From: a virus
Length of the DNA: 64,000 nt
Direction: 5' to 3' (one strand)
Virus record (IMG/VR): IMGVR_UViG_3300033994_002454
Location: 60,016 to 124,015 of that record
Part shown: positions 8,436 to 15,870 of the stretch, one piece after another
Layout: each line of letters starts with the position of its first letter
Position numbering within the stretch: the first letter of the stretch is position 1
Notes under the pieces: model-generated
Database searches by the model: none
Told to the model about the DNA's origin: nothing
What the model saw: only the letters and a program-made list of their open reading frames with translations
Program-made: the position numbers and the translations under genes

Positions 8436-9727
8436 TATGCTTCTACTTTTTTAAGTTTTGGTAATTCAATTTTATTTAACTTAGGTAATTGTAGTTGAAC
8501 ATGTTTTGGAAATTCAGGGATTTTACTTTCAAACAAGTTACCTAGTTTTTCTTTCATAGCACTAAATGAAAACTTGTTACGTGATTGAAACCCTTGTCGT
8601 TTTGCATTTTCAGCATACCCTTTATAGTTTTCAAATACATCTTTTAAATAGTGTCCTACATGACCTGTGTCTACACTAAACCATTCTGCATCTGCTAATA
8701 GCATACTATTTGCTGCTGAAGGGTGTACTTTTGTTAATGTACCTGGTAGAAGTGTAGTAAATTCAGGGTTTAAATAATCAGTATGGCCACTCCAATTTGT
8801 TGTAATAATTGGTTTGTTTGTAAGTGAGAACTCAAGTAATGGGCGACCAAATCCTTCTCCTTTAGTTAAGTTAATCATTGCTTTAACTTTAGAATGGTTA
8901 TAGATTTCGTTCATTTCAACATCAGTAAATTCACCATGCAACAAATAAATGTTTGGTAGGTTAGTTGATTTTACTGTTGCTTTAATTGCTTGAATACGTT
9001 TAATCAATTCATCTCTATCCATGTAAGAAGATCCTACAGTAGATGTTTTTAAGATAAGTGCAGGTTTTTTAGCTTTGTTTTTAAACGTTTCATAAAACGC
9101 TTTTACTAATAACCCTACATTTTTTCTATCTTCACCTAAAGCACCTTGCATCCAATGTCCTACAAACAAATAAGCAAATTCTTCTTTTATATTAGATAAA
9201 TCAAATGTTGATTTTACTGGTTTGTATGTTTCAGTATTAGCGCCTTCAAAAATTACTTCACTATCACCTTTCCATTCAATAATCCCTACTGTTTGGTTTG
9301 TTTGTTGATCGCGCTTTTCAAATTTACTTTCTTTAAGTACTTTAATTGTATGTTCAGAAGAACCTAAAATCAAATTCATACGACCACAACCTTCAACCCA
9401 TTCAGCTGGTGCTATTGTGGTTTCAATTCCAGCTGTACATCCAATATTATATTTTCCTACTGGTTGGAATTCATTTGGAACTGTAATTTGCATCCAAATT
9501 TCAGGTTGTGCTGGTAATTGAGGGGTTTGAAGTAAATGTTTTGCTAAAAATTCCCACTCTGGATTGTTTTTAATAAATCCAAATGGGGTGTTTCCCCATC
9601 GTTGGGGTAGGACTTTTACATCATACTTATCTAATTCAATAATCGCTTTAACGATATCGCGAGAACGTGCTCCATAGCCACTGTATGTATCAATTGCACA
9701 ACTAATTACAAAAACTGGTTTACTCAT
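8435..9727 (-). CDS. GT4-type glycosyltransferase (GT-B fold)
   Basis: A 430-residue transferase. The N-terminal domain starts KPVFVISCAIDTYSGYGARS, a glycine loop for the acceptor side. The C-terminal domain carries EGFGRPLLEF near residue 293, the EX7E motif that binds the nucleotide sugar. The last 30 residues are a lysine/leucine/proline-rich tail. Length is normal for GT4. It lies in the glycan block next to an HNH gene. The sugar used is unknown. Confidence 0.85.
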   Translation of the reverse strand: MSKPVFVISCAIDTYSGYGARSRDIVKAIIELDKYDVKVLPQRWGNTPFGFIKNNPEWEFLAKHLLQTPQLPAQPEIWMQITVPNEFQPVGKYNIGCTAGIETTIAPAEWVEGCGRMNLILGSSEHTIKVLKESKFEKRDQQTNQTVGIIEWKGDSEVIFEGANTETYKPVKSTFDLSNIKEEFAYLFVGHWMQGALGEDRKNVGLLVKAFYETFKNKAKKPALILKTSTVGSSYMDRDELIKRIQAIKATVKSTNLPNIYLLHGEFTDVEMNEIYNHSKVKAMINLTKGEGFGRPLLEFSLTNKPIITTNWSGHTDYLNPEFTTLLPGTLTKVHPSAANSMLLADAEWFSVDTGHVGHYLKDVFENYKGYAENAKRQGFQSRNKFSFSAMKEKLGNLFESKIPEFPKHVQLQLPKLNKIELPKLKKVEA

Positions 9728-9754
9728 ATTTTTTATTTTAATTTAATATATAAT

Positions 9755-10432
9755 TTAATTTTTAGGTTTCCAAATAAATCCTGCAGCTGTTTTCTGTCTT
9801 CCTGCAATTGCACTTTTAATGTCTCCTCCTAGTTGCCTTTCAGCTTCTGAAATGCTTGGCCATTCTTTAAGGAAATTATTTTGAGTATCAAATTGGAGAA
9901 TAGGTTTACTTCTAGATTGGTTTGCTTGGGTAGTATCTCTTCCTTTCAAAGATTGGGATATTTTGTTTCCCCAAGTTATTTTATCAGTTCCATTTTCCTT
10001 CCTTGTATTCCATCTTTTTTGTCCAATTTCAGACATTTCTTCTTTTGTTTTTCCATCCCAAATACCCAACATACTTTTACTCTTCTTGTTTTTGGTATCT
10101 TGAGATTGTTTTTTCCCAGTTAACATAGCAGAATATTCTTCTTTTAACCGCTCATACACCCTTGAACCTATAACATATGTTTTTTCTTTTACTTTCTGTT
10201 TTCCTATAGCCATCAAAAACAAAGCATGTTTGAGTTTATTTTCTTTTGAGTATATTTCACAAAGTAACATATGGCATAAAAAATGTTCACGAGCAGTCAA
10301 TTCAACAATATTTTCTTTTTCATCTAAACCTCCAATACATTTTGGGATTATATGATGTTTTTCAACATATCCCTCTAGTTTACGGGTTTGGGCACGTTTA
10401 ATAATTTGGTTGTATATTCTTGTATAATCCAT
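9755..10432 (-). CDS. HNH homing-type endonuclease with NUMOD domains
   Basis: Start chosen at ATG 10432 (MDYTRIYNQI); an upstream GTG at 10441 is possible but less likely. Residues about 20-55 hold an HNH core (EKHHIIPKCIGG, then NIVELTAREHFLCH). Residues about 105-130 (GKKQSQDTKNKKSKSM) look like NUMOD3 helices, and the C-terminal 50 residues (PILQFDTQNNFLKEW...SEAERQLGG) look like NUMOD1. This set-up is typical of free-standing phage homing endonucleases. It sits between two GT4 genes and has its own upstream motif at 10445-10458. Confidence 0.85.
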   Translation of the reverse strand: MDYTRIYNQIIKRAQTRKLEGYVEKHHIIPKCIGGLDEKENIVELTAREHFLCHMLLCEIYSKENKLKHALFLMAIGKQKVKEKTYVIGSRVYERLKEEYSAMLTGKKQSQDTKNKKSKSMLGIWDGKTKEEMSEIGQKRWNTRKENGTDKITWGNKISQSLKGRDTTQANQSRSKPILQFDTQNNFLKEWPSISEAERQLGGDIKSAIAGRQKTAAGFIWKPKN

Positions 10433-10444
10433 TAGGCACACGTT

Positions 10445-10458
10445 TTATTATACATATG
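10445..10458 (-). promoter_or_regulatory. Promoter-like motif (ATATGTATAATAA)
   Basis: The coding strand reads CATATGTATAATAA, with TATAAT ending 14 bases before the HNH start at 10432. It is a strict copy of the motif also found at 15371 and 44651. Confidence 0.5.
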
Positions 10459-10480
10459 TGTGCCCATTGGAAAGTACAAT

Positions 10481-10717
10481 TTATTTAAAAATTTTATCAC
10501 CAAATGGCCATCCTAAAAAATCTTCTAAGTCCATTATTGATTCTAATAAAGAAATACAATAATCTTCGTCTTTTGATTCAAACTTTTGAGCCTTTAATTC
10601 TACACTATCATTAAGTTTTCGTGTGTAAAATAATTTGAAACTATCCTCTGTTGTAGGATGATTGATATAGTTATCGTATATCTGTTTTGCTGTTAATTGT
10701 TGTGTTAAATTTTCCAT
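10481..10717 (-). CDS. Hypothetical protein, 78 aa
   Basis: A small acidic protein, probably helical (LTAKQIYDNYINHPTTEDSF and DYCISLLESIMDLEDFLG). No family was recognised. It has the AAAAGTTATG start context common in this genome and follows the GT4 gene by 6 bases. Confidence 0.5.
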   Translation of the reverse strand: MENLTQQLTAKQIYDNYINHPTTEDSFKLFYTRKLNDSVELKAQKFESKDEDYCISLLESIMDLEDFLGWPFGDKIFK

Positions 10718-10723
10718 AACTTT

Positions 10724-12163
10724 TTAATATACAAATTCGTGATCAATTGTGTCTTCTTTAACTTCATTAACGTTGATTAGCTCATATCTTTCTCGCGGAG
10801 TCCACGTGTTAAATAATTTATCTATCGCGTGAATTGCTCTAACTCCCATATGCTCTCCTGTAAGACCAGCTTCGTTTACAGCCCAATGTCTTCCTACTTT
10901 ACCAAGGTCTTTTCTTGTTGCTCTATCCAACGCATATACTTCGGATATACGAGCTGCTGCATCTTCAGCAGTACATCTATCATCCCAAATATAAGGTGTT
11001 TTAGGTGAACCTTGAATTGAGCGGCTTGTTGGATAAACCGGAAACGCCCATGAACCATGGTTTTTATAACGGCCTGTGTGGTTTGAAGGAATTTTCGGAG
11101 ACGGTGTAAACCAATTACCATATTCATCTTCAAAACGCATTTGGTCTTGCATACCACCTGTTACGTTTGCTATAATTACAGTTCCTGCTAAAATCGCTTC
11201 TGTCAATGACAATCCCCAACCTTCATTTGATGTCAATAAAATTTGAGCATCTGCTAAATTATAAAATTGGTTTAACTGTTTACTGTCTAACTTGTTTGTT
11301 GAAAAATAAATTGCTTTAGGGTATTTTGGAAACAATACTTTTCTAACTGCTTCTAAATCTGTTCCGTGATCGCTTACAATTTCGGTGTGCATTACCATAG
11401 CACATTTATCTGCTTTTTCTTTCGGTAATGTGTCTAAAAACAACCTAAAAGCTAACATTGTATCCGGAATTTGTTTACGTCGAATGTTTCTTGAATTAAA
11501 AAACACTACAAAATCCTTTTCATCACCTCCAAAAATTTGCTTTTTAAACGCTTCAAGTTCTTTTAATTCATTTTCCTTTTCAATCGGATAATATATTTCA
11601 TGATTCAATCCATGAGGAACATAGTGAATCACTTTGTTTTTAGCTTTTTCACCTAAAACAAGCTCGTTAATCAATTTTGTTTGTTTTGAAATTGCTAACA
11701 ATGCATCACATGACTCGTAAAATGCTTTGTTGTACAACGGTGCCGGATAATCATCCCAGATGTTCAAATAAATGATTGGCATTTCTTTTCTAATCTCGTT
11801 TTCGATTTGAAATAACCATTCAAAATATCTTGGATCGGTAATTAACATGATTGCATCTGGTTGTTCAATTGCAATCAATTGACGGATCAAATCTGGATTT
11901 CCATAGCCATCAACCGGATACAAGAAAACAGAAGAATCTGTTAAACCTGTGTTTGTGTTAGTGTCTTTGGAAATGTCAAATCGTTTTCCTTTTTCGGGAT
12001 GATTTATTGCTCCCGCAATGTTAACCCAATTGAAATGTTGGGCTGTGTTTAAAACTAATTCGCGTGCCACTGTTGCTACACCGGAGTGTACTCGAATGTC
12101 ATCACAAATTAGCATGATTTTTTTCCGCTCATTCTGCGGTAGATACTTAAAACTTGAATTCAT
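10724..12163 (-). CDS. GT4-type glycosyltransferase, 479 aa
   Basis: Residues about 15-45 (KIMLICDDIRVHSGVATVARE) form the GT-B acceptor-domain start with its glycine loop. EGWGLSLTEA near residue 317 is the EX7E nucleotide-sugar motif, followed by VIIANVTGGMQDQ. The extra C-terminal 100 residues are rich in aromatic and charged residues. It is the first large gene of the glycan block in transcription order. It may act with the second GT4 enzyme at 8435-9727. Confidence 0.85.
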   Translation of the reverse strand: MNSSFKYLPQNERKKIMLICDDIRVHSGVATVARELVLNTAQHFNWVNIAGAINHPEKGKRFDISKDTNTNTGLTDSSVFLYPVDGYGNPDLIRQLIAIEQPDAIMLITDPRYFEWLFQIENEIRKEMPIIYLNIWDDYPAPLYNKAFYESCDALLAISKQTKLINELVLGEKAKNKVIHYVPHGLNHEIYYPIEKENELKELEAFKKQIFGGDEKDFVVFFNSRNIRRKQIPDTMLAFRLFLDTLPKEKADKCAMVMHTEIVSDHGTDLEAVRKVLFPKYPKAIYFSTNKLDSKQLNQFYNLADAQILLTSNEGWGLSLTEAILAGTVIIANVTGGMQDQMRFEDEYGNWFTPSPKIPSNHTGRYKNHGSWAFPVYPTSRSIQGSPKTPYIWDDRCTAEDAAARISEVYALDRATRKDLGKVGRHWAVNEAGLTGEHMGVRAIHAIDKLFNTWTPRERYELINVNEVKEDTIDHEFVY

Positions 12164-12196
12164 ATAACTATATTTGTTTTGGTTTAATGTACAAAT

Positions 12197-12394
12197 TTAC
12201 TCTTCGCTTTCCAAGCTTAGGTTGTTGTGGTTGTGGATTTGTTTTCTAAAGTCTTCGTCTGTTAAATAAAGGTGAACTGCTCGTTCACTTAATTTTTGAA
12301 ACGAAAATTTACGTTTAATACACTCTACTTTAAATTGTTCAAACAGGTCTTTGTCTAGTTTGACGCTTGTTAACTGTTGGTTTTTTTCACTCAT
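12197..12394 (-). CDS. Small ribbon-helix-helix-like DNA-binding protein
   Basis: A 65-residue protein whose TSVKLDKDLFEQFKVECIKRKFSFQKLSERAVHLYL segment has the strand-helix-helix pattern of Arc/MetJ-type regulators (alternating residues in the short strand, then two amphipathic helices). It may regulate nearby genes. A variant of the ATATGTATA motif lies just upstream at 12415-12430. Confidence 0.5.
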   Translation of the reverse strand: MSEKNQQLTSVKLDKDLFEQFKVECIKRKFSFQKLSERAVHLYLTDEDFRKQIHNHNNLSLESEE

Positions 12395-12414
12395 ATGTTT
12401 TTAAATTAATATTA

Positions 12415-12430
12415 TCGTATATACATATGG
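12415..12430 (-). promoter_or_regulatory. Promoter-like motif variant (CATATGTATATACG)
   Basis: In the gap between the nuclease gene and the small regulator gene the coding strand reads CCATATGTATATACGA. The first nine bases match the strict motif; the last part is TATATA rather than TATAAT. The same variant appears at 63975-63990. Confidence 0.35.
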
Positions 12431-12437
12431 TAGTATA

Positions 12438-13373
12438 TTAGTAGGTCGCAGAGCATAAATGAGTTTTGTAAAAAGGACACCACTTGCAATTATCATTTAC
12501 TTTTGGTTGGTGTTCAACTTGTTTAAAGCCGTTTCGATCAAACGCCTGTTCTATAAATTCTTCAATTGATTTCGTTACTTTATTTAATTTTACTTTACCC
12601 GAAGCCGGTTTGTACCATTGTACACGTTTGATTGTAAATTGTTCGCTTTCAAATATTTTACGTTTTACAATCATAAATTCTACCTCTACATTTTCTATTG
12701 GTACGTTGTATAGTTCCGAATAGTATTTTTTGTATAGGATAAGTTGAAATTGCTTTTGTTCGTTTGATTTTTCTTTTTTACTCCAACCTTGTCTGCTTGT
12801 TTTAATGTCTATGATTTTGAATGTGTTGGTTGGTTCGTGGTATAAAACAACATCTAAAAACCCTTGAAACATTATGTTTTGTAGTTTTGGATTTGGAGTC
12901 AATATAAGAGGTACTTCACATCCAACTAAATGCCATCCTCGTTTGCTAAAGTGTTTACCTCTTTCTTTTGCTATTTCTCTTATGATTTCTACTCCATCGT
13001 CATAGAATTCTCTGAGTTCGTCTGGGGTAACAAAGTGTTGGTTGTTGTTTGCTTGGTATTGTTTTTTGTATTCTTCACGGAGTTTTTCTTCGAGCATTTC
13101 AGCTGTGTTAATGCGGTCTGCTTCTGCTCCGCTTTGTTCATACATTACTGTAAGATAATGTTGGAGTACTTCGTGTAGTGCAGTCCCAAAAACAGTATGA
13201 ATTGAAGAAGTAAATTGTTTGTGACCTTCTCTATATTGTAGTGACCATTTTTTAGGGCACTCATTAAACATGGACATTTGAGAATATGAAATAGACTTTT
13301 GAGTTGCGTAGTCTATTTGTGGTAAAACCTTAGTTTTTATTTCCTTTAATATGGAAGGTAACTTTTTTTTCAT
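12438..13373 (-). CDS. Cas4/RecB-type PD-(D/E)XK nuclease with probable Fe-S cluster
   Basis: A 311-residue nuclease. Landmarks are SYSQMSMFNECPKKW (first cluster cysteine C39), GTALHEVLQHY (motif I, H67), GCEVPL (E153), GFLDVV (D174) and IIDIKTS (D189, K191), then a C-terminal cluster at C296, C299 and C307. Four cysteines arranged as one plus three are typical of Cas4/AddB-like Fe-S nucleases. In phages such proteins process DNA ends during replication or recombination. No CRISPR array or cas1/cas2 is present, so it is not part of a CRISPR system here. A terminator precedes it. Confidence 0.85.
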   Translation of the reverse strand: MKKKLPSILKEIKTKVLPQIDYATQKSISYSQMSMFNECPKKWSLQYREGHKQFTSSIHTVFGTALHEVLQHYLTVMYEQSGAEADRINTAEMLEEKLREEYKKQYQANNNQHFVTPDELREFYDDGVEIIREIAKERGKHFSKRGWHLVGCEVPLILTPNPKLQNIMFQGFLDVVLYHEPTNTFKIIDIKTSRQGWSKKEKSNEQKQFQLILYKKYYSELYNVPIENVEVEFMIVKRKIFESEQFTIKRVQWYKPASGKVKLNKVTKSIEEFIEQAFDRNGFKQVEHQPKVNDNCKWCPFYKTHLCSATY

Positions 13374-13384
13374 TACCTAAAGAT

Positions 13385-13412
13385 AAAAAAAAGCTTGCGG
13401 TTAGGCAAGCTC
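13385..13412 (-). terminator. Rho-independent terminator
   Basis: On the coding strand a GCTTGC/GCAAGC stem with a six-base loop is followed by eight T residues. It ends the unit whose last gene is 13429-13662. Its stem is the same as at 16789-16814 and close to that at 21542-21568. Confidence 0.85.
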
Positions 13413-13428
13413 TTCTGTAAAAGTATTT

Positions 13429-13662
13429 TTATTTAATAATCCCAGCTCGTATTTGGAGCATTTTAATTTCTTCAATGTCTTCAGGGGAACCAACAATCAT
13501 GTTGTAGTCTTTCATTGTTAACGTTTTTCCTGAAAGTGCTAAACCGATTGCATTTTCTGATACGTTGTGTAAGTCCATGTCGGTTTGAGCATCTTCTCTA
13601 GCGTATTCGAGTAAACGAATAAATAGAGGAACGTCTAATGTGATTGTGTCTCTTTGGTTCAT
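13429..13662 (-). CDS. Hypothetical protein, 77 aa, C-terminal RAGIIK motif
   Basis: No family recognised. It has an amphipathic helix (LFIRLLEYAREDAQTDMDLH) and ends in KMLQIRAGIIK. The protein at 17182-18147 ends in almost the same way (MLRRAGIIK). The motif also resembles the MQxLAGVIT peptide at the N-termini of 13671-14129 and 21593-22087, so it may be a docking peptide for a virion or assembly partner. Confidence 0.55.
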   Translation of the reverse strand: MNQRDTITLDVPLFIRLLEYAREDAQTDMDLHNVSENAIGLALSGKTLTMKDYNMIVGSPEDIEEIKMLQIRAGIIK

Positions 13663-13670
13663 GAAATATA

Positions 13671-14129
13671 TTAATTAAATTCGCTTAATTCTTCTTCATC
13701 AAACCAATAAGTTTCTCCATCATCACCTTTAATTTTATACCAGGTTAATTCTTCTTTTGGAGTCATAGATTCCCAATCCATTCCAAGATTAGCATCAATC
13801 TCATCAGCATATGAAGCATAGTCAGTAACTAATTCAATTGTACCAGTACCTTCAGGATGTTCAACTTCATTACCTACGGCCATTACGTTTTCATTAACGC
13901 TTTCTTCCTCGTTTAAAGGGTATTTTTGACTTAAAAAGTATTCAAAAGCATCTTCGTAATCTGTTTTAGCGCGAGGTGGGATTTGGTTGATAGCTCCAAT
14001 TCCTACAATTCCTCCTGCAACGTAGTGTTCGTTTAATGAGTCTTTTTTAGATTCTTCTAATTTTGCTTTATATTCGCTTTCTGTAATTACCCCAGCTAGC
14101 ATTTGCATACGTAATGTTTCTTTATCCAT
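13671..14129 (-). CDS. Probable capsid-targeted protein, 152 aa
   Basis: The N-terminus MDKETLRMQMLAGVITE is nearly the same as that of the protein at 21593-22087. It ends in I-T-E at residue 17, which fits the T4 prohead protease rule (cut after [L/I]-x-E). The rest is acidic and ends in a tryptophan-rich segment (MDWESMTPKEELTWYKI...WFDEEELSEFN). No enzyme motif was seen. An ATATTTATAAT motif lies 12 bases before the start. The packaging role is an inference. Confidence 0.55.
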   Translation of the reverse strand: MDKETLRMQMLAGVITESEYKAKLEESKKDSLNEHYVAGGIVGIGAINQIPPRAKTDYEDAFEYFLSQKYPLNEEESVNENVMAVGNEVEHPEGTGTIELVTDYASYADEIDANLGMDWESMTPKEELTWYKIKGDDGETYWFDEEELSEFN

Positions 14130-14140
14130 TTTGGTATTTT

Positions 14141-14152
14141 ATTATAAATATT
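14141..14152 (-). promoter_or_regulatory. Late-class motif (AATATTTATAAT)
   Basis: The coding strand reads AATATTTATAATAAAA upstream of the start at 14129. It is one of eight copies of this motif, which mainly precede virion-type genes. It overlaps the 3' end of the gene at 14151. Confidence 0.5.
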
Positions 14153-14366
14153 ATAGTCCTTTGGTCTCTACGATTTTTTTCAATTTTTCCAAATATAAAA
14201 TCGCATCCATGTGTTCTTGTTTAGCGTGTTCAATCCACTCTAAAACGCTTAAATCTTCACGGTCTAAATCAACTCCATATTTTGTTTTACCAAATGTGGC
14301 TCTTGAAACAAACTGGTCAATAACTGAATCAACAATTGAATCTGTAACCTTAATTTCTCTATTCAT
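14151..14366 (-). CDS. MazG-superfamily dATP/dGTP diphosphohydrolase-like protein
   Basis: A 71-residue protein with FGKTKYGVDLDREDLSVLEWIEHAKQEHMDA. The HAKQEHMDAILYLEKL helix carries E51 and D54, as in the ExxxD-type metal sites of all-alpha NTP pyrophosphatases. The small size and pattern match phage dATP/dGTP diphosphohydrolase N-terminal domains. It overlaps the gp62 gene by 4 bases. Hydrolysis of a nucleotide is inferred. Confidence 0.6.
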   Translation of the reverse strand: MNREIKVTDSIVDSVIDQFVSRATFGKTKYGVDLDREDLSVLEWIEHAKQEHMDAILYLEKLKKIVETKGL

Positions 14367-14800
14367 TTTTTTAATAGTTTTTCTACTTCTTTATCTTCAA
14401 CACCCATTTTGTATAGAACATTTCTTACTCCATGTTCACGTAAAATGTCAATATATTCTTCAGCTTCGCCTAAACTGCATTCAAAATGTTTTGCTACGTA
14501 CTCTACCAAAGTAACAGGCTGTCTCTTTGTTCTTGACTTAACGTACTTCAAGAACGTTTTAGTTTTTGGGATCATCTCTCTATAAATTAAATATGTTTGT
14601 TGTTTGTTCTCGTATGGTAGAGTTTGAACAAAATTAGCTAGTTCAACATAATTTATATTCATTGATAAATACCGGTGAACCATATAAGAATTCCATTTTT
14701 CCCATGATTCTTCCGAAATACCTTTAATTGGGGTTTTGTAGAGGGTTATTTCATTAAGCCATTCAAAAATATTCTTTATTTCCTTTTTGCCGGTTTTCAT
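14363..14800 (-). CDS. 62: Clamp-loader small subunit, T4 gp62-like
   Basis: The 145-residue protein has YMVHRYLSMN at residues 39-48, followed by YVELANFVQTLPYENKQQTYLIYREMIPKTKTFLKYVK in pieces. This order (VNRxLSM, then a helix and an IxPKxxxFxKW-like segment) is characteristic of T4 gp62. gp62 joins four gp44 subunits to load the gp45 clamp, and gp44 and gp45 homologues are upstream. A 38-base overlap with the HNH gene at its start is odd: the same DNA codes for the HNH C-terminus and gp62 residues 1-12. Confidence 0.75.
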   Translation of the reverse strand: MKTGKKEIKNIFEWLNEITLYKTPIKGISEESWEKWNSYMVHRYLSMNINYVELANFVQTLPYENKQQTYLIYREMIPKTKTFLKYVKSRTKRQPVTLVEYVAKHFECSLGEAEEYIDILREHGVRNVLYKMGVEDKEVEKLLKK

Positions 14801-15359
14801 TTATAGAGAGTGGTTTTGTATTTTTATAGTTGAAGCATTTTTTAATTTCTTGTTCTTTTGTCAAATCAAACAATGAAATTGGTTTAATATGATCTATTTC
14901 CCAATATGTTCCATAGTTTTCCCAATTCATGTTTTGGTCAAATTGTTGCTCTAAATATATAATATATTTTTTAATAGGGCAACCTAAAAGTTCTTTACTT
15001 GAATTACTTTTATTTTTTAAAGCTAAGTATATTCTACTTCGGATATTTTCTTTTAATCTGTGTTGGATGTTACTTTGTCTTTGTTTTTGGGACCACTGAC
15101 GTTTATATTCTTTGTTTTTTGTATTGGATTCTTTTATTTTGTCTCTGTTATTTTCCCTCCATTTAGCCCAATATCCAGTTTCTTTAACATATTGTTTTGT
15201 TCTATTTAACTGTTCTTGTTTATGGGTGGGATCGTCATGGTACCTTTTTTTGTTGCGTTCACGATTCTTTTCTCGATTACAAACTTTACAGGTACCATGA
15301 TTCGATCTAAAATATTCGTCTAATGGTTTTTCTGTTTTACACACATTACATATTTTCAT
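14763..15359 (-). CDS. HNH endonuclease with N-terminal zinc knuckle
   Basis: Start chosen at ATG 15359 (MKICNVCKTEKPLDEYFRS), just after a promoter-like motif. An N-terminal CxxC/CxxC pair (CNVC near 4-7, CKVC further on) precedes a long basic stretch. The C-terminal HNH has WEIDHIKPIS, CFNYKNTKPLS and a final ENRQKGNK. It separates the gp44 and gp62 genes, which are adjacent in T4, and overlaps gp62 by 38 bases, as expected for an inserted homing endonuclease. Confidence 0.85.
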   Translation of the reverse strand: MKICNVCKTEKPLDEYFRSNHGTCKVCNREKNRERNKKRYHDDPTHKQEQLNRTKQYVKETGYWAKWRENNRDKIKESNTKNKEYKRQWSQKQRQSNIQHRLKENIRSRIYLALKNKSNSSKELLGCPIKKYIIYLEQQFDQNMNWENYGTYWEIDHIKPISLFDLTKEQEIKKCFNYKNTKPLSINENRQKGNKEYF

Positions 15360-15370
15360 ATCACTTCGTT

Positions 15371-15383
15371 TATTATACATATT
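15371..15383 (-). promoter_or_regulatory. Promoter-like motif (AATATGTATAATA)
   Basis: The coding strand reads AATATGTATAATAAAC, with TATAAT 12 bases before the HNH start at 15359. The strict match and its place right before the ATG support the chosen start. Confidence 0.5.
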
Positions 15384-15410
15384 AGAAGGATACAAATCTA
15401 TGTATGTTTT

Positions 15411-15656
15411 TTAGGCATCTAAAGTAATATCTTTGTATTCGTCACGAAGTTCTGGTGGGAGTGAATCAGGTAAGATTTTTTTACTTTCCATATCATAAAA
15501 TACTGGGATTGGGATGAGTGAATCTTCTTCAGCTCCGATTAAAAATTTAGAAATTTTACGGACAATGATTGCTTGTCCAAATAGATGACCTCCATCAAAG
15601 CCAGTTACAGCTGTTGTGTTTTTAAAGTCGATGTTCAACCTTGGTTGTTCTTGCAT
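15411..15656 (-). CDS. Hypothetical protein, 81 aa
   Basis: No family recognised. Beta-rich pattern (NIDFKNTTAVTGFDGGHLFGQAIIVRKIS) followed by a proline-rich acidic tail. One base separates it from the upstream membrane-protein gene. Confidence 0.5.
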   Translation of the reverse strand: MQEQPRLNIDFKNTTAVTGFDGGHLFGQAIIVRKISKFLIGAEEDSLIPIPVFYDMESKKILPDSLPPELRDEYKDITLDA

Positions 15657-15657
15657 T

Positions 15658-15870
15658 TTATTTGTTTTTATTGGTTACTTTTTCTTTTCTATATTCTATA
15701 AAGTCATGGATAAACCCTGCTGCTACAATTATATTCATTCCAAATGACATTAGTATTTCATGTAAATCAGCATAAATAGATGTCATCAGGTGGATATGTC
15801 CAACTGTCCAAAAAGGTACGGACAAATTACTTGATACCCACGAAAGAGTGTATTTTAGGAAATGTTTCAT
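15658..15870 (-). CDS. Small membrane protein, 70 aa
   Basis: Hydrophobic segments at about residues 5-25 and 35-55 (ILMSFGMNIIVAAGFIHDFI) and a basic tail (RKEKVTNKNK) suggest one or two membrane spans. Overlaps the gp44 stop by 4 bases. Function unknown; a holin-like role cannot be excluded, though the obvious lysis genes lie elsewhere. Confidence 0.5.
   Translation of the reverse strand: MKHFLKYTLSWVSSNLSVPFWTVGHIHLMTSIYADLHEILMSFGMNIIVAAGFIHDFIEYRKEKVTNKNK

Noticed and set aside
12438-13373. Cas4-type nuclease as part of a CRISPR system
   Set aside because: No repeats-spacer array, cas1 or cas2 is present; stand-alone Cas4/RecB nucleases are common in phages.
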